This document shows positions 1-11,149 of a DNA stretch of 64,000 nucleotides, in pieces. Made by a program: the position numbers and the translations under genes. The notes beneath the pieces were generated by a model that was not told the DNA's origin, did no database searches, and saw only the letters and a list, made by a program, of their open reading frames with translations. The stretch lies in assembly GCF_038396675.1 (NCBI RefSeq), contig NC_088932.1:25605001-25669000 (forward strand), written 5' to 3'. The DNA is from Hydra vulgaris. Its lineage: Eukaryota; Cnidaria; Hydrozoa; Anthoathecata; Hydridae. The number at the start of each line of letters is the position of its first letter. Within the stretch, counting starts at the first letter, position 1.

Positions 1-60
1 TCGTTTGTGATGTGCTCCATTGCACAACGGTTTTGTCATGGAAGGTACGAGATGGCACAA

Positions 61-244
61 ATGGCTTATATGGATTTTTGCATGGCCCATATGGATTTTT
101 GCATGAATAGAACTCCATCAGCTAAAATAACTAATTTATTGGGGCTTCACAAATGGCTTATATGGATTTTTACAAATGGCCCATATGGATTTTTGCTTGA
201 ATAGAACTCCATCAGCTAAAATAACTAATTTATTTGGGGCTTCA
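61..244. repeat. 92-bp tandem duplication, two copies
   Basis: Two head-to-tail copies start near 61 and 153. Each contains ATGGCTTATATGGATTTTT, ATAGAACTCCATCAGC and an AATTTATT(T)GGGGCTTCA end. The second copy differs by a few substitutions and a 3-bp insertion. It lies just upstream of the first recognisable hAT coding sequence and may be part of that element. Confidence 0.75.
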
Positions 245-289
245 TCTTCATTAACTGGTTTGAAAAAAGTTCTGGCATAGGTTAAATCA

Positions 290-2300
290 AAATTTGCTGA
301 TAAAATTACATCCATGTGTGCTAAAGATATAAGACCTTTTTCTATAGTTGAAGGTGAGGGTTTTTAAAATTTTGCTAGAAAGTTGATTGCTGTTGGGGCA
401 AATTATGGAAAGGCAATTGTAAAAGAAATGTTACCATGTGCAACTACCATAGCCCGCCATTTAAATGGTGTTGTGAAAAAAGAAAAAGATTTATTACATA
501 CCTATTTAACAGAAATATCACTTTTTGGTGTCACAACCGATCTATGGGTGCATGAACAAAGCTCACACAGTTAAATTGCAGTAACAGTTCAGTTTCTGGC
601 TGATTGGAAAATTGAAGCATATCTGTTAGCCACTCCCATACTGGATGAAAGGCATACTGCTGAGATTATTAAAGAGGAAGTAAAGGGAATCTTGGAAGAG
701 TTTAATGCTTGGCGACCAGAAAACATTTATGTTACAGATAATGCTAGTAACATGAAAGCAGCATTTAAAGAATATATATGGAATAATTTAGTCCACTATT
801 TATTTAAGTAGTATTTATTATATATATATATAAATGGAATATATATGGAATATAAGAATATAAGCGTTTGTTTTTTAAACAAACATTAACTCATTACTCT
901 CATACGCTGTAATAAATATGGTACTCACAAAATTCCTTGGAGTGGTACTCACAAAATTGCTTGGAGTGGTACTAACAAAGTTGCTTGGAGTGGTACTCAC
1001 AAAAAGTAAATTGAAGCCAATATATTGTCAACAGAAACATATTGCACATCTTATAAGTTTCAATAACTGTTTTATTCAAAGCCTCTCTTACTTAACATGA
1101 GTTTTCTTAACATATATCAAGAAAATGTTTTCAATGAATATATATATATATATGTTCAAGTCTCAACCTTAATCTCATTTTGTCCCATGGGTTGACTAAA
1201 AGTAATTCCGATAATAATTGTTGCCTACCAATGGAAATCAGTAAAATGATTGAAATTTCTAAAGAAATTGTAACAATTGCCAAAATAACCAAAATTAATA
1301 CTCAATTGGCATTTACGCTCAAGCAATGTGTAGTAACTTGTTGGAATAGTGTTCTTCACATACTAAGATCAATATCATTAAATTTTGCACAACTACATAA
1401 TTTATGTAATGAGCCAGGCTTCAATAAAAATCGTTGTTGTTGCTGGCTGATTTAAATGAAAATACCTTGAATAATGTTATCGAAGTGTTGGAACCCATTG
1501 AAATGGTAACACTTTGTCTTTCTAAAGATCAATCACCCACTATTCATATGGTTCTACCAATAAAATCAAAATTGAAGCAACATTTCACATCCAAATCTTC
1601 ATCAGCACAATAGTTAAACAGTTGAAGGTTCATCTCTTTAATATACTGCTCAAATATTTTCTTGTTAGTAAAATTCATTATACAGCAGCATTACTGCACC
1701 CAAGATTTAAAAACAATTTTGAAACTTTGGCACCAACAGAGTATGCTGAAGGATTATTAAATTTAAAACATCTTGTGAAACAGTTGACTAAATCAACAAA
1801 TATTGTTTCTGAAAAAACATCTCAATCATCAAAAAAAGGGATACCAAAAGAACATGAGGTATTACTGCTACTTTATTTTATATTGTGGTTTTGTCTTTCA
1901 ATGATGTCTTGTATTTCAATTCATGACATTTTTAGCTGTATGATTTTGAAAACATTCAATTTTTCTTCTATAATTTTTTTTATAACTATCTACTTTGCTA
2001 TCTTTAATAGTTTCATTTTCATCCTCTAAAATCATCATGTTTATTATCTTTCGGTTTGATGCATATTTAACAAATTGTGATGGAGTGCAAGATGATAAAT
2101 TGTTATACTGAAAAGAAAGGACTACAAAATGGAAGAATCTTTCTGCAAAAAGAATTTTGGGAGTTTCTGCAGCCAGCACTTCATGAGAGAGAATGTTTTC
2201 ATCTGCTGGCCGGGTTCTTGAAGAGAGGAGATCACAATTATCACCTGATATGTCGATGATTTGTTGTTTTTGAAAGGGCTTAAACATTGACTTTTGTTTT
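290..2300 (+). pseudogene. hAT-superfamily transposase, broken
   Basis: A chain of fragments reads in the order expected for a ZBED/hAT transposase. An N-terminal stretch with DIRPFSIVEGEGF precedes an in-frame stop at 365-367. Next is GVTTDLWVHEQSSHS with another stop at 572-574, then the catalytic-core stretch LDERHTAEII and VTDNASNMKAAF up to about 780. After a low-complexity interruption, the CWNSVLHILRSI region appears near 1325-1385. The conserved PTIHMVLPIKSKLKQH is at about 1535-1582, and LLHPRFKN at about 1690. The C-terminal dimerisation signature (ERMFSSAGRVLEERRSQLSP) is at about 2184-2245, but in a different frame and after a gap. hAT transposases are nuclear cut-and-paste enzymes. 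This copy cannot make a full protein because of stops, frame changes and inserted AT-rich DNA. The order and number of motifs make the family call firm; exact ends are not. Confidence 0.88.
790..1170. other. Low-complexity interruption inside the hAT remnant
   Basis: This stretch separates two parts of the hAT transposase. It holds short (TA)n tracts near 820-835 and 1140-1155. It also has a three- to four-fold repeat of about 24 bp (GGTACTCACAAAATTGCTTG) at 918-1003. I see no coding signal. Confidence 0.6.
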
Positions 2301-2489
2301 TCTAAATTAGAAATTTAGGATTAACATTGTTTCATTTTATTTCTTTTTTGTGTATTTTTAAATAAGATAAATTCTTTTGACTATATTTTGAGAAATTTTT
2401 TTGTAAGCTATTAAATTCTATTAAATAAACTCTTGACTATATTTTAATAAATTTTTTATGTTATTTTATGGGAAGGACCAATATTTGTT

Positions 2490-2600
2490 TGCGGGGATGG
2501 GTGGAAAGAAAATGCTTGCGGGGATGGGTGGAGATGGCTTTGGTTTCTGTGGGGATGGGTGGGGATGGAACCTATTCCTGTCCCCGTGCAGCTCTCTAAG
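2490..2600 (+). mobile_element. G-rich subterminal repeats and putative 3' end of a hAT element
   Basis: Four copies of GGGGATGGGTGG-like sequence lie within about 90 bp, followed by TGTCCCCGTGCAGCTCTC. Read in reverse this end begins (C/G)AGAGCTGCACGGGGAC, which resembles hAT termini (typically CAG-rich, with short subterminal repeats that bind transposase). It sits about 200 bp downstream of the hAT dimerisation motif on the same strand, so it may be that element's right end. The left end is not visible, so the target duplication cannot be checked. Confidence 0.45.
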
Positions 2601-4010
2601 TGAAAGTCAAAGTGAAAGTCTTTGTAAATTTTTGTGATGCGTAAGATGCTCTTAATGTGGTATCTCAGTATGCATTTAAAAAAATATAGAAAATGATTTT
2701 GATAAATATATAAAACTTTCAATCAGTTTTTTTTTTTTTTTTTTTAAATTATCAACTATGTTAACAAAACCTCAGTTTTTTTTCCCCAGACTTATAACAT
2801 CATATTGAACAGAAAAAGGTGGTGGACTTTCCAGTGAGCAAGCTAGAGTGTCTTGTCATTCTTTTGCTTCAGAACTATTATTTTTAATTTCCATTTCTTA
2901 TTTTTTCTTAGGTAAGAAAAAATAGCTCAACCCAAAGGTTATGAGCAACATTTTTGCTAGTTTTATTTTTTGATATTTTTTTTTACCTATGAAATTTACA
3001 TAATAAAATAGTTGGTGGTTTGTGACGACTCATTCGGGACTTGTAATTAAACTGTTACGATTTTGTGACATGGTAGGAAGGGGAAGGGGGAGGGTGTCAA
3101 ATACGGTCAAAAATTAGGTGGCGTAATTTAAAAGTCATCAAATAATGCCAAAAAACGTAACTTTGAAACCTGTAAACCACGCAAGTATATATATATATAT
3201 AAATCTTCAAATATTTCAAGGTTCAAATTACCCAGAGACTATCATCATGATTCCGACAAGAAAAAACTTATGAGCGTTTTTTGACACAACAATAAAGGGG
3301 TTTAACTGTGCAATGATAGGTGATTTATAAAGATTCAAGTTTATAACAAAAAAAAGAAATTTTTAAAACTTAAGAAACGTTTTTGGTTAATATTGCTATT
3401 CTATTTTTGTTTGTTGCTTAACAATCTTATTAGTGAATTACACATTTTATTACGATATTTATTACGATATTTAATTGAAATTTTATTACGTATATATTTT
3501 ACGAAAATTTATTACGTATTACATACTACAATTTTTTATTGAAATTTTGTTAAAGGGGCTCTATGAAAAGATTGCGCTGACGTACTGTCATACTCATCTT
3601 CTTTGAGCCCCTATCTGTTTTACTTTTTTTTTTTAATGAAGTACGAAGTCGTAAAATGTTATATTAAAACAGGAAAAGAAAAAGAAAAAAAAAATGATAT
3701 ATTATTCAAAAATATGAAACTCTGTGCATTTTATATAAACTTAATAGCAATAATAATAATAATAACAATAATAACTATAATAGTAATATTAATAATAACA
3801 ATATTAATAATAACAATAATAAAAATAGCAGTATTTATAATAGTGACAGTTTAAATTAGAATAGTGATATCAAAAATAATATTAATTTGAGAAAAATTAG
3901 GAATTAATTTAAAAAATGATCAAGAGTATTAGTAGTTATAAACCAGCTTTGAAGCGAATAAAGTTAAAATGGATAATAGATAGTTTGGATAATAGCAGTA
4001 GAGTAGCATA
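2600..4010. other. No gene seen; AT-rich DNA with a trinucleotide tract
   Basis: Nothing coding is recognisable here. A degenerate (AAT/AAC)n tract runs from about 3748 to 3855. A short G-rich patch (GGAAGGGGAAGGGGGAGGG) is at about 3076-3094, and a T-run at 2727-2745. The Ile-rich reading frame near 3603-3854 is a product of the tract and was not called as a gene. Confidence 0.6.
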
Positions 4011-4014
4011 AGAA

Positions 4015-4646
4015 TTAGGAAAAATACTTGTTTAATAAAAAATTAAATATGCTGTTTTTGATTTTGGAAAATGTAGGGAGAGATTTTAAATGTAAGGGGA
4101 GACTATTCCATGTGCGTATGCTTTGATATTTAATAGATTCATGGCCATAATAAACAGTTCTATGTTTAGGTTTAGATAATATGAAGCTTTTACCTGATCG
4201 AAGTTGGTAACGAGTATTTCTTTTATAAGTAAAAAAATCAGTAAAGAAAGGAGGTAAGGTTTTATGTTGCTGTTTCCAAACAAACAAACAGTTGGAGAGT
4301 TGAATAAGGTCTTTTAATCTAAGTATTTTTGATATGTAGTAGAGGATATTATGGTCAGAGTTAAAATGCTGAAAATAGATTATTTTTAGGTCTTTATTTT
4401 GGAGGTGAGATAATCATTTAAATGTTAGAGATTGGGTTTGTCCCCATATTTGACAAGCATATCTAAGATGATACTCAAAAACAACAATATGTTAAGGAGC
4501 GTTTCAAGATTAAGATAATGTTGAGTTTTAACCAGCATACCGTTGGACCTGTTTAGTTTCAGTGCTAATTCTTGAAGATGAAATGCAAAACTTCGAAGAT
4601 TTGAAAATAGGTAGCCCATTAACATTAAGAGTAATAGATAACCCAA
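4015..4646 (-). pseudogene. Non-LTR retrotransposon reverse transcriptase, C-terminal part
   Basis: The minus strand encodes the region downstream of the RT catalytic centre typical of CR1/Jockey-type LINEs. It reads ALKLNRSNGMLVKTQHYL (about 4510-4565), then after a frame change ACQIWGQ (about 4435-4455) and ILRLKDLIQL. The final stretch has NTRYQLRSG (near 4190-4220), RTVYYGHES and WNSLPLHLKSLP (near 4075-4110), ending at the stop at 4015. This is the well-known 3' end of LINE ORF2. It is broken by at least two frame changes and lacks the catalytic YADD part. Its upstream side is cut by the poly-C MITE beginning at about 4646. Confidence 0.8.
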
Positions 4647-4850
4647 GGCGCTACTGCAGTTTCTCCCCCCCCCCCCTTTTTATTTTTTATTTTATTGCTG
4701 AATAAGATAGAAAATTTTATACTGATTAAGAATCGTATAAAAACATAGGTCTGAAAATCAACAAAAAGTGCTCTAATTCGATGTTGAAGTTTAAAAAAGT
4801 ACACTAAAAAACGCTAATATTCGCCATTTTTTTCATACTCGGTTATAATT
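4646..4850 (+). mobile_element. Poly-C MITE, partial copy
   Basis: The end AGGCGCTACTGCAGTTTCT followed by C12 (4665-4676), and about 170 bp of inner sequence, match the left arm of the complete element at 19123-19595. Shared inner words include GATTAAGAATCGTATAAA and AGGTCTGAAAATCAAC. The right arm is absent here. It lies exactly at the point where the LINE reading is lost, so it probably marks an insertion followed by deletion. Confidence 0.75.
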
Positions 4851-5201
4851 AAAATCCTTTTCAACAATAAATTTAGGGCTTTACAAGGATTTTCAGGCTC
4901 AGCCTGAGAAGCATTAAATTCAGGATTTAAGTTCGATGTACTAACATTAATATCTTCATTATCAAATGTCATAAAAAAATTCAATATACCTATATATAAC
5001 CTTTCGCTAGAATATTGCTAGAATGATTTAGAGATTTAATATTGGTCGAGATAAAACTTCGTATGAAAAATTTCACATCTTTAAAAGACACGAAATTTAT
5101 TCACGCCGAAATAAGTCTTTAAAAATGTCTTTAAGACGTCTTTTAGTTGTCTTTTTGTTTGCTGAAATTATTTGAAAAATAAAGACGTCTTCAGGACGTC
5201 G

Positions 5202-6898
5202 CACAGTGGGTCAAGGTGTGCCAAAATTAAAAAAAAAATTTTGTTCAACGTAGGTTTAATGGTAATAGTTGTTTTCCATACTTATCAAGCTTTGAAAAAA
5301 AGATTTTTTAGTCACTAGCATTTATATTAAATTTTATATGGCCTGTTGAAGTTAATTTTTTTTGCCAGATTTGTAAGTTTTGAAATAAAAATTAATAAAA
5401 TATATGTGTTGCTACACAGAAACTGTCAACTATTTTTTAATTAAAATTATTTGCGCTATAATTTTTTTATATATTGATAGATTGATACTCTTTGAAACAA
5501 AATAACTTCCCTGCAAATTTTTTGCTTGTAAGTAAGAAATTTTATTTAACTTTTAAGATGATGTGTTTTTAAAGGTTTTTTTAGTGTAAATTTTTGCTTA
5601 CTTTATTTAATTAAAAGAACCTCCAATATCCTCCAGTCTGAAAATGCATTAAAATCTTTACTAAGTATATATATTATAATTTGAAGTTAGTTTTAGCTTC
5701 AACAAAGTACCACCTTGCCCACAAATTACCTTTTAGATAGCAGGTTGTAACTAAAATTTTGCTCGCGACAAACAAATCACGAATTTTTTTAATTAGTTAA
5801 TTGTTAATTAATCACTTGGCTTTTTAATTAAAAATAAAACACATCATCTTAAAAACTTTTAGGCATAAATATACTGTCATTAAAATGATTTTTAATGAAT
5901 GTATTTTAGAATTTATAGGTTAAAATGAAATACATTGATATATACCTACATGCTAGAAAATAAATTAAAATCTCTGACCATGGTGTTTTAAAGGATGTTA
6001 TCAATGGTATGAATCTGGTAAACCCTAACCCTAAGCTGGAAACATTGCTAATTCATATAAGAAAGAGATGGCAGGACTTAAAAGGTAACCGTATTTGTTT
6101 CGAAAAAAAGCATAAAGAGTGGCTACAGACAGAGATTGATGTTTTTACTGATATTCCTGTGAAACAAGATACACGTGGCAGGCCTTCAATTGAGAATTAT
6201 GATGACTGTTCACTTCGAACAAAGTACAGGCGTACCAACTCTCTACAACATGGGCATTCATAGAATGAACTACTTTTTGCTGCAAAAGTTTTTCTTAAAA
6301 AAGAAAATAAACTTGATAAGGTACATGCAATAAAGAGAATTTTTGACAATAGTAACAAAGTATCTCAACAACTCTCTGGCAATGAGGCTCTAGCTTTACT
6401 TTTAGATACAAATATTACTAAAGGTGGATATCAATTACATTAAAATGCTGCTTTGAGAATAAACTGTGAACTTTATCCTTCATATCACATAATAAGGGCA
6501 GCAAAATTATCTTGCTATCCAAATAAAATAAAGATAGATGATTTTTTTGCTAAAATCTCAATGCAGAGCTTGGTCCATTACACTGCACAAAGACTAACGG
6601 GTGATGCGGAAGTTATCGGACAAAATAAAAACGTCAATAACTTATTTATAAATAAAAAAACAAACTACTATTATATTTTTTTTAAATAAAGCATTTATCT
6701 TTTAATAAAGATATATTATTTTTTATATGAAAATTTTTTTTTGCTGTATTTATAATTATTAAGAAAAAAAAATTAATAAAATCATTTTTTTAGTCACAAA
6801 TATGTTTAGAAGCTCTAAGTATGTTATTTATATCAAATTTAATAATATTTAATAAAAATATAATTTTGGCCCAAAAATGGGCATTCTGACCCACTGTG
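5202..6898 (+). mobile_element. Transib-like DNA transposon, non-autonomous, with RSS-like ends
   Basis: The termini are CACAGTGGGTCA at 5202-5213 and its exact inverse TGACCCACTGTG at 6887-6898. The flanks are a perfect 5-bp duplication, CGTCG, at 5197-5201 and 6899-6903. Transib elements, the relatives of RAG1, are known for CACWRTG-like ends and 5-bp GC-rich (CGNCG-like) target duplications, so both diagnostics match. The heptamer is identical to the V(D)J recombination signal heptamer. The element is 1697 bp, shorter than autonomous Transibs, and holds only an N-terminal coding fragment (see 5990-6655). It lies within an older palindromic repeat that offers many GACGTC sites. Confidence 0.82.
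5990..6655 (+). pseudogene. Transib-type transposase, N-terminal fragment
   Basis: The region has a basic linker DTRGRPSIENYDDCS followed by RTKYRRTNSL near 6169-6240. After an in-frame stop come NELLFAAKVFLKKENK and GNEALALLLDTNITKGGYQL (to about 6440). Another stop is followed by LYPSYHIIRAAKLSCYPNK and LQ-like SLVHYTAQRL (to about 6600). The same order (RP-rich basic linker, then YPSY...CYP, then the short helix before the catalytic core) is what I recall from a large cnidarian transposase family. A related linker occurs in the pseudogene at 53760-55800. The catalytic core is missing, so the product would be inactive. The family assignment rests on these motifs together with the element's ends. 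Confidence 0.6.
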
Positions 6899-7029
6899 CG
6901 TCGTTTTTTTTCACGATACAGTCTTTTGAAAGACATCTTAAAATTGTCTTTAAAACGTTATTCGAAGACAAGACCATTTAAAGACCTGAATAAGACGGTC
7001 TTAAGACGTCTTATGTTTACCGGGATAAG

Positions 7030-7750
7030 CTTACATTTTATATAATTTGTAAAGTAAATTTAAAGTAATTTATATAAAGTAAGTAAATAAATTTACTTAT
7101 ATTTTAAAATAACTTTGACAGGATCTTGTACAAAAGTAATGCAAAAAAGTAAAACTTTAAGGCACTAATATTTAGTTTGCCGCAACATTTGATTTGCGCG
7201 GTTTTAGGTATTTCTTCCTTGTAAAGTTTGAAAATATCAATATTAGGTTTCCGCCCATGATTAAAACCCTCTCTTGTTCCGGTCCATGATAGTTTTAGCT
7301 ATAATAAATATTCTCTGAATCAAACCGTCTCAAAAATGTTCACTCTCTGGCCAACCATTTGAAAGGTCTGGAATTCAGACAAAGCTGAAACAAGGCAGTT
7401 AGCAGAAGACGCATACACTCATGGGAGACTCAGTAAGGGCAGTTTGCTTGAAAGGAAAATAATTGGCATAATAGGTAGTTCTTTTTAACAAGTTTTTTGC
7501 GTAAATGTATTTATTATTTAAAAACTAAGGAGAGAAAGTTTAAGCCTGTCCTGAATTATGGGGGCTATAACACCATTTCCTGAAAATTAAGGAGCCCCAA
7601 TCTTTTTAAGTGGACGCTTTATTTTGTAAAGATTTTTTGATCAAGAATACCCATTGACTCTAAAAGACTTGGTTTAAACAATTACGGTAATTTTATACGG
7701 GCATGCAAATTTAGACTTTTCACATAAATATCTTTATCTACGTGTAGTAT
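7030..7750. other. No gene seen
   Basis: AT-rich DNA without recognisable coding or repeat structure, apart from short words shared with common invertebrate repeats near 7250-7330. Confidence 0.5.
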
Positions 7751-7819
7751 CAGTGGCCTAGATACCGTAAGGCCATTATAAGCAAAACTTATAATGGTCT
7801 TACGGTATCTAGGCCACTG
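7751..7819. repeat. Near-perfect hairpin, 32-bp arms
   Basis: Arms 7751-7782 and 7788-7819 are inverse copies (starting CAGTGGCCTAGATACCGTAA) with one G/A difference and a 5-nt CAAAA loop. The outer CAGTGGC resembles hAT MITE ends. A further block from 7815 to about 7942 runs to TACGCCACT, so this may be a small fold-back element. Confidence 0.8.
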
Positions 7820-7830
7820 GTTTAGGAGCC

Positions 7831-9015
7831 CTAAGAGTTTTTTTTTTTTTTTTTAGAAAAGTTATTGTTCAAGAGAAACAGAGTTTGGGCACCTTGGCCA
7901 CGTATGTCTGCTAACCAAAAATACTTTGCTACGCCACTATGTAATATACGTATAATCCGAGCTGTAGCTAAGCAATGATTTATACGTAGATTAAGAAATA
8001 ATCTTAATCTACGCATCCTGTGATTGGAGCCTGTAAAAAAAAATACTCCCAAACATTTACCATCCTTACCCCAAATGATAGGGCAAAAAATTAGTAACTT
8101 TTAATTTTTATTTTCTTACACTAAATTTAAGTCAACAGGTTTTAAAAATCAAAATTATGATTATATAAGTTAACACCCAAACCGAATAAGGTGGTTGTTT
8201 CAATATTTTCCTTAACATTCTAATATGATATAAACAAGAACATACTTAAGTTTGGCACTTAAGAATGTTTAGTTACCAAAAGTAAATAAAACATACTTAA
8301 TTCTCAAAATTTACGCAAGTAGACATCATTATATTATTGGTTACCGTAAAGTCTTCAAATGAGTTTAATATGGTTTTTAACAACACATTTAAAGACCTCT
8401 TTTGTACGTAACTATCTATAATACTTTTTACCTTTTTACATTGCTTTTCACGTGATACCACGCAATACTTGTACTTAAATCAATTTAAAATTAAATCTTG
8501 TATTTTGTTTAATTTCTATTTTCATGGATTATATTTTTTTAAACCATTTTATTTATATTTTAAAAAAAAATTATTCAAAATTTCTGATATTTATGCAATA
8601 TTTCTTCCGTTTTAGTAAGTTATTTTAGAAAACGATTTCTCTTTTTTTAAAATAAAATACTAAAACAGGAGAATTTCTTAATTCAGCTTCACATATATAT
8701 TAATTTAATAAGTTACTAATAACAACTTAATTTTCTTCGTTATTTGTTCAACAAATTTTAAGTCCACGTCATTTTATTACTTATTCACGAAAAAAGAGTT
8801 TCTTTCGCTTCGACCTTTAGAATGAGGAACAGAATTTGATTGTCAGACAAACTTATAACTTAATTAAAAATATTGTTTTAAATCCCCTAAATAATTGGGG
8901 ATGTTGCTCAAAATTTATTTGGTCATAGTTAATGAACATTAAGAGATTATTGCATGACAATGTTACTTGTTAACGACTCGTTTCATTAACGTTCATTAAA
9001 CTTAAATTTAAATGA
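7831..9015. other. No gene seen
   Basis: After a T18 run (7838-7855) and a repeat-like block (to about 7942), the sequence is AT-rich and non-coding to my reading. Confidence 0.5.
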
Positions 9016-9028
9016 CTTTAGTTGTTAT

Positions 9029-9902
9029 CTAGTTATAGACTTATATTTAGTTATAGACTTATATTTAGTTATAGACTTATACTTAGTTATAGACTTATAT
9101 TTAGTTATAGACTTATTTTAGTTATAGACTTATATTTAGTTATAGACTTATATTTAGTTATAGACTTATATTTAGTTATAGACTTATATTTAGTTATAGA
9201 CTTATACTTAGTTATAGACTTATATTTAGTTATAGACTTATTTTAGTTATAGACTTATATTTAGTTATAGACTTATATTTAGTTATAGACTTATATTTAG
9301 TTATAGACTTATATTTAGTTATAGACTTATACTTAGTTATAGACTTATATTTAGTTATAGACTTATACTTAGTTATAGACTTATATTTAGTTATAGACTT
9401 ATATTTAGTTATAGACTTATATTTAGTTATAGATTTAAATTTAGTTATAGACTTATACTTAGTTATAGACTTATATTTAGTTATAGATTTAAATTTAGTT
9501 ATAGACTTATACTTAGTTATAGACTTATATTTAGTTATAGACTTATACTTAGTTATAGACTTATATTTAGTTATAGACTTATTTTAGTTATAGACTTATA
9601 TTTAGTTATAGACTTATATTTAGTTATAGACTTAAATTTAGTTATAGACTTATATTTAGTTATAGATTTAAATTTAGTTATAGACTTATACTTAGTTATA
9701 GACTTATATTTAGTTATAGACTTATTTTAGTTATAGACTTATATTTAGTTATAGACTTATATTTAGTTATAGACTTATACTTAGTTATAGACTTATATTT
9801 AGTTATAGACTTATTTTAGTTATAGACTTATATTTAGTTATAGACTTATATTTAGTTATAGACTTATACTTAGTTATAAACTATATTAAGTTATAGACTT
9901 TA
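9029..9902. repeat. 17-bp satellite, about 50 copies
   Basis: The unit TTAGTTATAGACTTATA repeats head to tail. Minor variants include TTATAC for TTATAT, a shorter unit lacking TA, and GATTTAAAT replacing GACTTATAT. Some variants recur in blocks, suggesting higher-order amplification. The repeat gives an open frame of repeated LVIDLY because 17 bp cycles through the frames; this is not a gene. Confidence 0.95.
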
Positions 9903-9968
9903 GAAGTTGGTTTAAATTTAAAACATACTAGTTAATAAAAATGTGCTTATATATAAATGTTATGAACT

Positions 9969-10017
9969 CATCACTCTCACACTAATGACATGAAATGCTA
10001 TTAGTGTGAGAGCGATG
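9969..10017. repeat. Short hairpin, 18-bp arms
   Basis: CATCACTCTCACACTAAT at 9969-9986 is the inverse of 10000-10017 apart from one mismatch, with a 13-nt loop. It directly follows the satellite. Confidence 0.7.
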
Positions 10018-10667
10018 AAAATAGCAATTAAATGGGAAGTTAACATTTTAGGGGTTTATTGTTAACAGACTCCAATTATCGCAATACTTTTAAAAAGCTT
10101 TACATAAACATGAATATATAAATGTTTGGAGTTTGCTCCATGTAGTTACATAAAGTTAAATTTTTAAACAAAAACAAAAAGCTTCCTACGGGCCTGATTT
10201 TAATTTGGTTTTTAATTTGGCCTGATTGAAATTTGGTTGTTTAAATATTGTGATTTGCACTTTTGTAAACTTTTTCACTTTAAATTTTTGAAAATTTAAA
10301 GTAAAAAAAGTAACAAAAACTTAGTGAAATAAATAGAACTTGAAGTTATTTCATCTCTATGATAAAATAACATCGAGAAACTTTTCTTCACAATCGACTA
10401 TATAATTTAAAATTTGAAAGTGTGCTTTTTTGAACCATCCTTCTAAATTCGCTATATCAAATAAATTAAAATAAGCGGTTGTTGTGGTTATGAAAAGTTA
10501 TGAACTTTTTTTAAGTTAATTACTTTTACTTTAACTTTTTTAACTTTTAACCTTGATGTTCTTTACACCAGTTATTTAAAAGTTTTTTTAAAAGACTGTC
10601 TGGTTTAATGTTCTCGCTTTGGAAATGGCTTCGCATTTTGCAATTTTATTCTAAGTTTTGTATTTTG

Positions 10668-11146
10668 GCTTCTTTTATTCAGCGTGGTTGTTGTTAAAAA
10701 CCAATATAACCAAAATGAAAGTTATTTCTGGAAATGACTAACTAGAATAATTGTTAGATAATATAATAATATAGGAAAAATTGTTGTCTGGAAGACTAAT
10801 TGAAATTAATTCATTCCAGACAACAGTTTTATAAATAGCTTTTGATAAATAAATTTAAAAAAAAAAATTTTATTTCTGTTAGAGTAGTTGTTACGACCAG
10901 AGCCGTCCCGAACAGGGGGTGAAGGGATATCCTCCCCCTCCCTAAGCTATTATATATGTATTTGAGTTAGCGCATTTGTACATTTATTATAGTTGGCAAA
11001 TGTCAAATATAGAAGACCCTTTTTTATTTGTGTGTGTCTGTCTCTCTAGTTGACAAAAAACACATACGAACTTCTCCCCCTTCCCCCAATGAGAGACCTC
11101 TTCGGGACAGCCCTGACAACTACCACGCTGAATAAGAGAAGCAAAA
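10668..11146. mobile_element. Nested inverted-repeat elements (MITE-like)
   Basis: An outer inverted pair lies at about 10668-10695 (GGCTTCTTTTATTCAGCGTG) and 11119-11146 (inverse, CACGCTGAATAAGAGAAGC). An inner pair is CAGAGCCGTCCCGAA (about 10900) and TTCGGGACAGCCCTG (about 11101-11115), which look like hAT MITE ends. I found no clean 8-bp duplication around the inner pair. Confidence 0.55.
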
Positions 11147-11149
11147 AGC

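Larger units (their letters stand above)
5102..7030. mobile_element. Imperfect palindromic repeat rich in GTCTT/GACGTC, target of the Transib insertion
   Basis: About 100 bp on the left (5102-5201) and 125 bp on the right (6904-7030) are inverted relatives of each other. Both are rich in GTCTT and GACGTC, with outer parts CGCCGAAATAAGTC on the left and, inverted, CCGGTAAACATAAGACG on the right. Removing 5202-6903 restores a roughly 230-bp palindromic element, probably an older MITE. The exact ends are uncertain. Confidence 0.45.

Noticed and set aside
1916-2287. Minus-strand open frame of 123 codons
   Set aside because: Lies antisense to the hAT dimerisation region, which has clear plus-strand motifs.
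4850-4975. Minus-strand stretch reading MTFDNEDINVSTSNLN and onward
   Set aside because: Looks mildly coding-like but is short, isolated beside a MITE, and not recognised as any family.
9022-9246. Open frame with repeated LVIDLY
   Set aside because: Pure translation of the 17-bp satellite; no start context, no domain, same pattern in all frames.
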